Positions 1-10,989 of a stretch of DNA of 64,000 nucleotides are shown here, one piece after another. The stretch comes from Littorina saxatilis (Eukaryota > Mollusca > Gastropoda > Littorinimorpha > Littorinidae). Each line of letters opens with the position of its first letter. The first letter of the stretch is position 1. Position numbers and translations under genes: made by a program. The stretch is taken from assembly GCF_037325665.1 (NCBI RefSeq), contig NC_090246.1, positions 60,786,562-60,850,561 on the forward strand. The letters are read 5' to 3'. The notes under the pieces were generated by a model. That model was not told the origin of the DNA and searched no databases. It was given only the letters and a program-made list of their open reading frames with translations.

Positions 1-385
1 CCGCTTTACATGAGGAGTACAGAACGATGGATTTTTTCACAAAATAAGCAACTCTTTTCTTAGTGGAACACATTTGCAATAGCATTTACCAGCATTAAAT
101 GACACAGTTCCCTTGAATGGCTATTTAGCATGCGTAAACCACACACTAGTTCTTGTGGTTTATTCAACCCCCTAGCCGTCGTGATTCGCTTTCCTTTTTT
201 TACATACGTGATGAACTTAGTCGTCAGTTTGTGGTTTCAATGCGACACTCTATCTGCAACAGCATGTTATTGTGTACCTCTGAATCAAAAATACAACAAA
301 GGACTAACAGGGACACATACAAATGGCGCCGACTTCAAAGAAACTGGCGGTTATTGCAAAATTCCTCTGTTCGGGCAATGGTATC

Positions 386-835
386 GTAAAGACACGCCAG
401 TAAATACAGCACCCTATACTTACGTGACATGTATGTGACTATCCCCCAAATTCCATTTATTCGAAAACGCACCGAGCAGTGCTGCTGATCAAACTTTGGA
501 CCTTGTAATCCCCCCCCCCCCCCCCCCCCCCCCCTGGATTCTTGTTTGTGATGTTAAATGGTACTTTGACTTTGAAATTAGCTTCAACGCAAAATAGTTC
601 TGTTCTTATTCAAGGGACGTAACCGGTCGGTGCGTTTTCTAATAAATCGAACTTCGGGTAAAATCGATCGAATTCCATCACAAATCTGCTTCAGTTGCAA
701 GATCTTGCCATGATTTTCTCCCTCAAGATAATTGTACCGCTTGAAATTGGCGGTGAAACAGCCAGTCTGAAGTTAATTTTACATGTGACATGAGTTTTGG
801 GTGCTGTATTTACTGGCGTCTTCGTAAAGTACCTT
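386..835. mobile_element. Foldback (long inverted repeat) element
   Basis: The segment around 390-440 is repeated in inverse orientation at 778-830 (shared core CCAGTAAATACAGCACCC). A second inner block at 452-485 is inverted at 625-655 (shared GGTGCGTTTTC). The loop contains a C homopolymer at 510-534. No coding capacity was seen. A diverged relative of the right arm occurs near 30030-30250 (shared CAAGGGACGTAACC). The right end abuts the pogo-type element that begins at 827. Confidence 0.6.
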
Positions 836-1065
836 GTAAGCGCCCAGTATCGAGTAAGCGCCCACCCCCCACTTTTAGTCCAAAACCGTGCATAGGGTGT
901 AGTACCTTGTAAGCGCCCACCCCCCACTTTACACCATTGAAATCAGAGGAAATAAAAATTCCGCACTTGATCTGCAAGTTTTGTGAATGATTTCCCTTTC
1001 TGCAAACCCTATCACGTGTGTCTGCACGCCTTGGATCTAAACGCCTGCAAGTCAATGATTACAAG

Positions 1066-1664
1066 ATGCCGCGGATCAAATCGTACATCGTTGCATTTAA
1101 GCTGTCAGCTCTTGACTATTTGGATAATAACGCCAATGGAAATGTGTCGCAAACAGCAAGTGAGTTTGGGGTAGATAGAAAAAGGATACGAGAATGGCGA
1201 GAGAATCGCGATATCCTGTTGCGTCACCAGGCCGGAAAGGAAAAGAAGAAGCGAAAGTTACATGGCGGTCGAGACGTCAGATCAGAAGAGGTCTTTCTTT
1301 ATTTGGTGTTTAACGTCGTTTTCAACCACGAAGGTTAGGTGAAGGTGTGTTAGAATATCTTGATCAAGAGCGGGCGGAAGGGCGTGTCGTCCGCAACAAA
1401 GATTTGCAAAGAAGAGCCTTAGAACTGGCTGGTGGACTGGACATAGACGAATTTGTCGCATCACCTATGTGGCTGAAGCGTTGGAAACAAAGGCATGCTG
1501 TCTCCACTCGGCGAGGTACCAATACCAACCAGAAAGTTCCAGCAGACTTCGAGGAGCAACTGTTTGAGTTTCGTGTGAATATCGTGAGACTGAGACACCG
1601 TCACGCGTACCCCGTGAATGACATTCTAAACATGGACCAAACCGTCCATGACGGTCAGGTTTGA
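1066..1664 (+). pseudogene. Pogo-type transposase N-terminal remnant (CENP-B-like DNA-binding domains)
   Basis: The ATG at 1066 starts MPRIKSYIVAFKLSALDYL, a psq/Brinker-type helix-turn-helix (NVSQTASEFGVDRKRIREW). A second block from 1347 reads LEYLDQERAEGRVVRNKDL and PMWLKRWKQRH, the CENP-B-type second helix-turn-helix. It reaches NMDQT, where the first catalytic Asp of the DDE domain lies. The two halves are in different frames, separated by a 44 bp retroposon insertion (1293-1336). The rest of the catalytic domain is lost to a microsatellite. Confidence 0.85.
1293..1336 (-). mobile_element. Mini-retroposon copy (44 bp), tail CTTTCTTTATTT
   Basis: Same sequence family as 16388-16453 and 18529-18589 (shared GGTGTTTAACGTCG and TTTTCAACCA). 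It interrupts the pogo transposase. Its tail faces left, so it is on the minus strand. AGGT stands at both edges, too short to prove a target duplication here. Confidence 0.65.
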
Positions 1665-1676
1665 CATGGTACCGGG

Positions 1677-2003
<327 letters not shown>

Positions 2004-2757
2004 CCGAAAACAGTCTTTGGCCAAGTAAAATAGACTGCTGCCCATATCCAGAAGACGTACCCCTTGTTCAAGGGAAACAGAGACACAGTGCGGCCGACAG
2101 CGGCACCTCTGCAGACAAGAAAAGGATGCGACGACATTTGTCTCCCCAAGCTCTTCTAATGACAATACGAACAAGAAAAACAATGGAAGATGAAAAAAGA
2201 AAGAAGATATGATTACGAAGTGATCAAAGATCACATTTCTGTCTGAAAACTCCTCGTGCATAGGGTGTAGTACCTAGTAAGCGCCCACCCCCTACTTTGG
2301 GTCGGAATTGGTGCACAGGGGGGGGTGGGTGCTTACAAGGTACTTTACGGTAAGTTTTAGTTCATTTGATGTAATAATATCCCTGTCGCAGAAGTAAGTG
2401 TGTATGTGCGCAATACTCAATCTACACAGACACAGCAACTAACAGTATCAAATAGTTGAAATCTCAGTCGACCAGCATTTTTTTTTAAACCAAAGTTGTA
2501 TCGGTGGCCCACTTCCCCGTCATCAATTCAAAAGAGCTGCAAGTTTTATGCACCAGTCGACCCATGCACTCAGTTTGCTTGACATACAACCGGGCTCCCT
2601 ACTTTCAAACTTTTAAAACTTCAAACTGTACTGACTTTGTTTTGATGATAAAATAATTCTTTGGTAAACGGCTGTCAATTTATTATTTAGATTTTAAAAG
2701 TTAGTTCTAACGTCATAACGAGGCTTCCGATTTCTGTGGATAGAAATCCGTCTGTCC

Positions 2758-2912
2758 ACGCAAAAATATATTCTTTGAAAAATGCTCGCTCTTTATGGGG
2801 GGGCACCTAGCAGGGTGTTCTCTAGCGGTAAGTGTTTAAACGAAAGGGTGTTTGCATTGTGTGTAAAAGCCTGACAGTGTCTTTGGCCAGTAATTGATGG
2901 TTTACGGGAGGC
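2758..2912 (-). mobile_element. Fragment of the AAAGGCACAGTAAGCC TTAA-class element
   Basis: Matches the end regions of 14691-16227 (shared GTGTGTAAAAGCCTGAC and TGATGGTTTACGGGAGGC). It stops at GGGAGGC, before the terminal repeat is complete, so it is a partial copy. Confidence 0.6.
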
Positions 2913-4105
2913 AAAGGGGTGATATTTTCCCATGTAAAAAGCGTAGGTAGATCTCAGATTGCGCACAGAACTGGGCTGAGCCGCTGGAACTTTTTTTTTT
3001 TTTTTTTTTTTTGAGCCGCTGGGACTTGAAACGTCACAATCAAATTGTCTCTTCAGTCTAGTCTCAGTCAAGATGGCAGTAATAAGCTCTCAAAAGAAAT
3101 AACCAAACAAACCAAAATTCATACCTCGGCCAAGCAAACAACAACAAAAATATACGCACAAGGCTGAATGACATGAATTCACGGGCGAATTCACTCAAAG
3201 ATCTTCACTGACAAGGACGGCTTCGAACAAGTACAAGTACACCCACAGCATTCTTTCTTAATTTGTTGCTGTCAGCCGGTCATCGTGACTGACGGTCAGT
3301 TTCTTAGTTAATTAGGCCGCATTTTGTCCCAAACCGGCCGTCCACACGCATGGGAAATGTCCAGTAGTAGCAGGAGTAGTAGTGTTCTGTAGTAGCATAA
3401 ATACTGTATTGAAATATTTAACTAGTATGTAGCGGCTCTGACAGCACGCCAAGTGTGTTCCGAGGTTAAAACTGACTTCCTGCTCAGACCGGTGCTGCAA
3501 CATATCTTCACTAACTTTAAAAAAAAAATTATTTTAAAAAAAGCAAACAAAATATATCTGTGTCAGAAATAAAGATCGAAATTAGTTAACTTCTCGACAA
3601 CTAGACACAGCTCTGCAATCCACTTATTATTATGCGTACTGTGGTAGGGACAACCGACTACTGCTAGGCGTGCGAATGTTTAAAATAAAAGAATACGTCT
3701 CACTAAACCACACACACTCTCACTCGATGACAAAAAGTAGTTCCTTTATGAATATTCTAATGACTCACATTTTTCTCATCCGTGCATTCAACTGTTCACG
3801 GCACAGGCACGAGGTTGAGTTAATTTGCGTGAAATTCAATGTTTTCGTGTGTTTCTATCAGAACCGTGCTCAACTTTCAGAAGCTGTTCACATTAGTCGG
3901 CAACAGGAACGATCTACTTCAGCCTAGTGCCGCAGTGACCTTACCAGGTGAAATGAAACAGTATTCATCATTGGCCGAAATTATCACTGCGATGGAACAA
4001 GCAGCATTGATTTAAAAAAATGTTTTCGGGCAAGTTCAAGTTAAATATGACGCACCCGTCACGGTACCCTCCCACGCCCAAATACACATAAATAACGCGC
4101 GCCGT
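2913..4105. other. Unassigned spacer
   Basis: No gene or recognised repeat apart from a T run at 2992-3012. Short open frames lack family features. Confidence 0.5.
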
Positions 4106-4248
4106 GTGTGTGTGTGTGTGTGTGTGTGTACACGTGCATGTTGCAACGGGACCGAGGCCCTGTTTGGGATTGTATAGTCAGTATTATCCCCTCCTCCGGT
4201 CGGTTTTGTGCGTGTGTGTGTGTGGGTGGGTTTTTTTTTTTTCTTTTT

Positions 4249-6081
4249 ATATTTAGTCAAGTTTTGACTAAATATTTTAACATCGAGGGGGAATCGAAAC
4301 GAGGGTCGTGGTGTATGTGCGTGTGTGTGTGTGTCTGTCTGTGTGTGTGTGTGTGTAGCGCGATTCAGACTAAACTACTGGACCGATCTTTATGAAATTT
4401 GACATGAGAGTTCCTGGGTATGAAATCCCCGAACGTTTTTTTCATTTTTTTGATAAATGTCTTTGATGACGTCACATCCGGCTTTTCGTGAAAGTTGAGG
4501 CGGCACTGTCACGCCCTCATTTTTCAACCAAATTGGTTGACATTTTGGTCAAGTACTCTTCGACGAAGCCCGGGGTTCGGTATTGCATTTCAGCTTGGTG
4601 GCTTAAAAATTAATTAATGACTTTGGTCATTAAAAATCTGAAAATTGTAAAAAGAAATAAAAATTTATAAAACGATCCAAATTTACGTTTATCTTATTCT
4701 CCATCATTTGCTGATTCCAAAAACATATAAATATGTTATATTCGGATTAAAAACAAGCTCTGAAAATTAAATATATAAAAATTATTATCAAAATTTTTTT
4801 TTCGAAATCAATTTAAAAACACTTTCATCTTATTCCTTGTCGATTCCTGATTCCAAAAATATATAGATATGATATGTTTGGATTAAAAACACGCTCAGAA
4901 AGTTAAAACAAAGAGAGGTACAGAAAAGCGTGCTATCCTTCTCAGCGCAACGAATACCCCGCTCTTCTTGTCAATTCCACGTGCACTGCCTTTGCCACGG
5001 GCGGTGGAGTGACGATGCTACGAGTATACGGTCTTGCTGCGTTGCGTTGCGTTCAGTTTCATTCTGTGAGTTCGACAGCTACTTGACTAAATATTGTATT
5101 TTCGCCTTACGCGACTTGTTTATATTTAGTGAAGTTTTGACTAAATATTTTAACATCGAGGGGGAATCGAAACGAGGGTCGTGGTGTATGTGCGTGTGTG
5201 TGTGTGTCTGTCTGTGTGTGTGTGTAGAGCGATTCAGACTAAACTACTTGATCGATCTTTATGAAATTTGACATGAGAGTTCCTGGGTATGAAATCCCCG
5301 AACGTTTTTTTCATTTTTTTGATAAATGTCTTTGATGACGTCATATCCGGCTTTTCGTGAAAGTTGAGGCGGCACTGAGTCACGCCCTCATTTTTCAACC
5401 AAATTGGTTGAAATTTTGGTCAAGTAATGTTCGACGAAGCCCGGACTTCGGTGTTGCATTTCAACTTGGTGGCTTAAAAATTAATTCATGACTTTGGTCA
5501 TTAAAAATCTGAAAATTGTAAAAAAAAATAAAAATTTATAAAACGATCCAAATTTACGTTCATCTTATTCTCCATCATTTTCTGATTCCAAAAACATATA
5601 AATATGTTATATTTGGATTAAAAACAAGCTCTGAAAATTAAATATATAAAAATTATTATCAAAATTAAATTGTCGAAATCAATTTAAAAACACTTTCATC
5701 TTATTCCTTGTCGGTTCCTGATTCCAAAAACATATAGATATGATATGTTTGGATTAAAAACACGCTCAGAAAGTTAAAACAAAGAGAGGGACAGAAAAGC
5801 GTGCTATCCTTCTTAGCGCAACTACTACCCCGCTCTTCTTGTCAATTTCACTGCCTTTGCCATGAGCGGTGGACTGACGATGCTACGAGTATACGGTCTT
5901 GCTGAAAAATGGCATTGCGCTCAGTTTCATTCTGTGAGTTCGACAGCTACTTGACTAAATATTGTATTTTCGCCTTACGCGACTTGTTTTTATATTTAGT
6001 CAAGTTTTGACTAAATATTTTAACATCGAGGGGGAATCGAAACGAGGGTCGTGGTGTATGTGCGTGTGTGTGTGCGTGTGT

Positions 6082-6130
<49 letters not shown>

Positions 6131-8630
6131 GATTCAGACTAAACTACTGGACCGATCTTTATGAAATTTGACATGAGAGTTCCTGGGTATGAAATCCCCG
6201 AACGTTTTTTTCATTTTTTTGATAAATGTCTTTGATGACGTCACATCCGGCTTTTCGTGAAAGTTGAGGCGGCACTGTCACGCCCTCATTTTTCAACCAA
6301 ATTGGTTGACATTTTGGTCAAGTACTCTTCGACGAAGCCCGGGGTTCGGTATTGCATTTCAGCTTGGTGGCTTAAAAATTAATTAATGACTTTGGTCATT
6401 AAAAATCTGAAAATTGTAAAAAAAAATAAAAATTTATAAAACGATCCAAATTTACGTTTATCTTATTCTCCATCATTTGCGGATTCCAAAAACATATAAA
6501 TATGTTATATTCGGATTAAAAACAAGCTCTGAAAATTAAATATATAAAAATTATTATCAAAATTTTTTTTTCGAAATCAATTTAAAAACACTTTCATCTT
6601 ATTCCTTGTCGGTTCCTGATTCCAAAAATATATAGATATGATATGTTTGGATTAAAAACACACTCAGAAAGTTAAAACGAAGAGAGGTACAGAAAAGCGT
6701 GCTATCCTTCTCAGCGCAACGAATACCCCGCTCTTCTTGTCAATTCCACGTGCACTGCCTTTGCCACGGGCGGTGGAGTGACGATGCTACGAGTATACGG
6801 TCTTGCTGCGTTGCGTTGCGTTCAGTTTCATTCTGTGAGTTCGACAGCTACTTGACTAAATATTGTATTTTCGCCTTACGCGACTTGTTTATATTTAGTC
6901 AAGTTTTGACTAAATATTATAACATCGAGGGGGAATCGAAACGAGGGTCGTGGTGTATGTGCGTGTGTGCGTGTGTGTGTGTAGAGCGATTCAGACTAAA
7001 CTACTGGACCGATCTTTATGAAATTTGACATGAGAGTTCCTGGGTATGAAATCCCCGAACGTTTTTTTCATTTTTTTGATAAATGTCTTTGATGACGTCA
7101 TATCCGGCTTTTCGTGAAAGTTGAGGCGGCACTGTCACGCCCTCATTTTTCAACCAAATTGGTTGAAATTTTGGTCAAGTAATCTTCGACGAAGCCCGGA
7201 CTTCGGTATTGCATTTCAGCTTGGTGGCTTAAAAATTAATTAATGACTTTGGTCATTAAAAATCTGAAAATTGTAAAAAAAAATTTATAAAACGATCCAA
7301 ATTTACGTTTATCTTATTCTCCATCATTTTCTGATTCCAAAAACATATAAATATGTTATATTCGGATTAAAAACAAGCTCTGAAAATTAAATATATAAAA
7401 ATTATTATCAAAATTACATTTTCGAAATCAATTTAAAAACACTTTCATCTTATTCCTTGTCGGTTCCTGATTCCAAAAATATATAGATATGATATGTTTG
7501 GATTAAAAACACGCTCAGAAAGTTAAAACAAAGAGAGGTACAGAAAAGCGTGCTATCCTTCTTAGCGCAACTACTACCCCGCTCTTCTTGTCAATTTCAC
7601 TGCCTTTGCCATGAGCGGTGGACTGACGATGCTACGAGTATACGGTCTTGCTGAAAAATGGCATTGCGTTCAGTTTCATTCTGTGAGTTCGACAGCTACT
7701 TGACTAAATATTGTATTTTCGCCTTACGCGACTTGTTTTTTATTTTTTTTTTACATTTAGTCAAGTTTTGACTAAATGTTTTAACGTAGAGGGGGAATCG
7801 AGACGAGGGTCGTGGTGTATGTGCGTGCGTGCGTGTGTGTGTGTGTGTGTGTCTGTCTGTGTGTGTGTGTAGAGCGATTCAGACTAAACTACTGGACCGA
7901 TCTTTATGAAATTTTACATGAGAGTTCCTGGGTATGAAATCCCCGAACGTTTTTTTCATTTTTTTGATAAATGTCTTTGATGACGTCATATCCGGCTTTT
8001 CGTGAAAGTTGAGGCGGCACTGTCACGCTCTCATTTTTCAACCAAATTGGTTGAAATTTTGGTCAAGTAATCTTCGACGAAGCCCGGACTTCGGTATTGC
8101 ATTTCAGCTTGGTGGCTTAAAAATTAATTAATGACTTTGGTCATTAAAAATCTGAAAATTGTAAAAAAAAAATAAAAATGTATAAAACGATCCAAATTTA
8201 CGTTCATCTTATTCTCCATCATTTTCTGATTCCAAAAACATATAAATATGTTATATTCGGATTAAAAACAAGCTCTGAAAATTAAATATATAAAAATTAA
8301 TATCAAAATTAAATTTCCGAAATCGTTTTAAAAACACTTTCATCTTATTCCTTGTCGGTTCCTGATTCCAAAAACATATAGATATGATATGTTTGGATTA
8401 AAAACACGCTCAGAAAGTTAAAACAAAGAGAGGTACAGAAAAGCGTGCTATCCTTCTTAGCGCAACTACTACCCCGCTCTTGTCAATTTCACTGCCTTTG
8501 CCATGAGCGGTGGACTGACGATGCTACGAGTATACGGTCTTGCTGAAAAATGGCATTGCGTTCAGTTTCATTCTGTGAGTTCGACAGCTACTTGACTAAA
8601 TGTTGTATTTTCGCCTTACGCGACTTGTTT
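4249..8630 (+). repeat. Tandem array of five ~870 bp elements (family A)
   Basis: Units are 4249-5121, 5122-5991, 5992-6890, 6891-7740 and 7753-8630. Each starts with a palindrome (TTTAGTCAAG and its complement), then CGAGGGGGAATCGA, a (GT)n tract of variable length, a ~600 bp AT-rich body, an internal CTTGACTAAAT and the hairpin TCGCCTTACGCGA before CTTGTTT. Units 1 and 3 share private variants (CACATCCGG, GGGGTTCGG, TGCGTTGCG). Units 2, 4 and 5 share others (CATATCCGG, GACTTCGG, AAAAATGGCATTGCG). No coding capacity was seen. The form resembles Helitron-derived non-autonomous HINE/DINE-type elements, by inference. Confidence 0.93.
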
Positions 8631-8631
8631 C

Positions 8632-8945
8632 ATTTTCATTACTTTATTGTCCCATCGCTGGGAAATTCGGGTCGCTTCCTCCCAGTGGAAAGCTAGCAGC
8701 AACGGAGTCGCGCTACCCAGGTGTCTGCGTGTTTAGGTGTATTCAGCCACCTGCACTTATGGCAGAATGACCAAGGTCTTTTACGTGCCATTGTGATGAC
8801 ACGGGGGTGGGACATGGCTTCCGTCTCTGGGTCTGCACATAAAGTTGACCCGTGTCCGTCCCGGCCCGAATTCGAACCTGCGACCTTCCGATCACAAGTC
8901 CAGTGCTCTACCAACTGAGCTACGAGCTACGAGCTCCGAGCGTGT
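8632..8945 (-). mobile_element. tRNA-derived SINE
   Basis: Read on the minus strand, the head has A box TAGCTCAGTTGG and B box GGTTCGAATTC in tRNA spacing. A ~230 bp body follows, ending GGGACAATAAAGTAATGA at the left. It sits directly beside the last unit of the tandem array. It is not a tRNA gene, because no acceptor stem closes. Confidence 0.8.
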
Positions 8946-9048
8946 GGTTGTACTGAAACGGCCGCGTACACTGTTTATTGACGTGTGAACACGCCTGGCG
9001 ATTTATTGATCCGAGCAGGGATCAGTTTTGTTGTTGCAGTATTACCAG

Positions 9049-9184
9049 CTATTGTGTTTTCAGCGTAGCAATAGGGTCCGATATTTAGACGAGACAAGTA
9101 TAATGCGACGAGTCGAAGACGAGTCGCATTATACTTGTTCGAGTCTAAATATCGGACCCTATTGCTACGCTGAAAACACAATAG
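9049..9184. repeat. 136 bp near-perfect palindrome
   Basis: The arm 9049-9109 is the inverse of 9123-9184 except for a small mismatch block. The centre reads GAGTCGAAGACGAGTC. No open frame, terminator-like T run or target duplication was noted. Confidence 0.9.
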
Positions 9185-10092
9185 CGAATAGCTGTTCTGA
9201 CCTTGATTTGTTGTTTCAAACTTACAAAATGACAGTTTTTGAGTCGATGCGTTGATCTCAGGTTTTGATAGCAGACGCCGTTTCTTATGCGCATTAGTTT
9301 TGCGCAGGCGCCACTCTGAGTTTGGAAAAAAACTCGATTTGACAACACAGCTGTTTATTAGTTCATTCGTATACAACAAAAAGAAGTTTGAGTTTTTTTT
9401 TCACTTTGAACAAGACTACTTATGAAGAAGACCAAAACACAACATCAACGAAAAACTAGAAACAACTGAAGAACTAGGATGCAACAAGGGGAGGAGAAGA
9501 GAACAGCTAATCCGTACAACGCGAGCAGACGGCAAAAAGTTTTCAGTTTGGGTGAATGGCATTTAATATACTTGTCTCGTCATGAAGCGAACTTTTCAAC
9601 CTAAGTTATAAACGACTACATGAATGTTAGTGCCATGGGTTGTACATCAATACTTCAGGGGGGAAGTGGGTTAGTGTGGAGTTACGAGATAAGAAACTGA
9701 GCTCACACAGGCACACAAAAACGGCTGTTCCGTTTTACTCCCCTGTTTGTACTACATCTTTCGTCTTTGGGCATTTTGTGGTGTTTAGGGACAGAAAATA
9801 ATTGGTTTAGTCCTGTTTCATCGGGAAGTTAGCAGAAAAGGGTATGCTATCGACATTTGTAAAGCTGAAAAACATTCCCGAGAAGAATTTCAAGTTGTCA
9901 GTGTATGCTGTTGTCGATAGAAACATCGCCGCGTGGTACAGATGGGTAAACCGGAACCATGCGTCTTTGTTATTGACAATATGCTTTTGGATATTGAGTA
10001 AAATGGCCGACTTCCGTAGCATTATGCTTTGATGATCGGAAGAGACCATCCAATCACAGCCCCCGAATTCCCCCACGTGTTCATCAGAATAG

Positions 10093-10100
<8 letters not shown>
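9185..10100. other. Unassigned spacer downstream of the PPIF-like gene
   Basis: No recognisable gene. An 89-codon open frame at 9807-10076 on the minus strand has no family features. Confidence 0.5.
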
Positions 10101-10103
<3 letters not shown>

Positions 10104-10143
<40 letters not shown>

Positions 10144-10279
10144 AGAAGGGGATTAGAATATGATTACCTCCCAATAAACGATAAAGCATGGACGAACCCT
10201 TAACTTCAATGGCCGATGACTGCTTGCCGGATGTGTTATTTGAATAAGTGAGATGTTCATCATCTTCGTGTTCAACCAA

Positions 10280-10359
<80 letters not shown>
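10104..10359. repeat. (GT)n and (CT)n microsatellites
   Basis: GT repeats at 10104-10141 and CT repeats at 10281-10359, about 140 bases apart. Confidence 0.95.
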
Positions 10360-10360
<1 letters not shown>

Positions 10361-10635
10361 ACACACCCAAACACACACACGCACAAAAGGGGTCTTAAGT
10401 TTATCAGTCACTCTGTTTAATATAACTTGATTATGTAACACTCTTACGTTAGTACGCCATTCATTGTACCAAAATCTTTCTTTCCACAGACGAAATACAA
10501 ATTCAAACAATTCCACTCAAGCGTATGTCATTGGTAGACTCGCTACTGGGAAAGAAACACACTATCCTTATTTCACCAGCTCAGAAATAAGCCACGTCAA
10601 GCATTCTCAGCTACAGGCTGAGCCTGGTCAAGTCT

Positions 10636-10641
10636 TTTATT
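10636..10641 (-). promoter_or_regulatory. Candidate poly(A) signal of the PPIF-like gene
   Basis: AATAAA on the minus strand, about 350 bases past the stop codon. The sequence between (10642-10989) has no other feature and is taken as the likely 3' UTR. Confidence 0.35.
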
Positions 10642-10989
10642 ACTTTGACCAAAAAATGTGACATACACACACAAAAACTCACACTAGTATCAGAACATCT
10701 TTTACAAACACAAGTACGACTCTGAAACTGTGGCCGTTCAGTAGTTTCAGCAACACATCCAACATTCACAGAAAGATGACTTCAACACTCACTGCCACAC
10801 ACACATCACTGACAAGGACAGCAGACGATCAGAGCGACTGCGAACAGGGAAGAACAGGAGTCAAAGACCCTGAACACAAATCTTCACTGAAACAAAAATG
10901 AAGTCAGTCGATTAACCAACAATTAAGCAGCGAGTTGGAAGCCTTCCGAGTTCTTCTTCTGGAAGATGTAAGAGTTCCCCCGAAAGAAT

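Noticed and set aside
4249-8630. Family A as an LTR element or solo LTRs
   Set aside because: No TG...CA ends, primer-binding site, polypurine tract or target duplication; the palindrome and hairpin ends point to another class.
8880-8930. Possible tRNA gene on the minus strand (also 54190-54260 and 55845-55910 in SINE heads)
   Set aside because: A and B boxes are present, but no acceptor stem closes and the sequence continues into SINE bodies.
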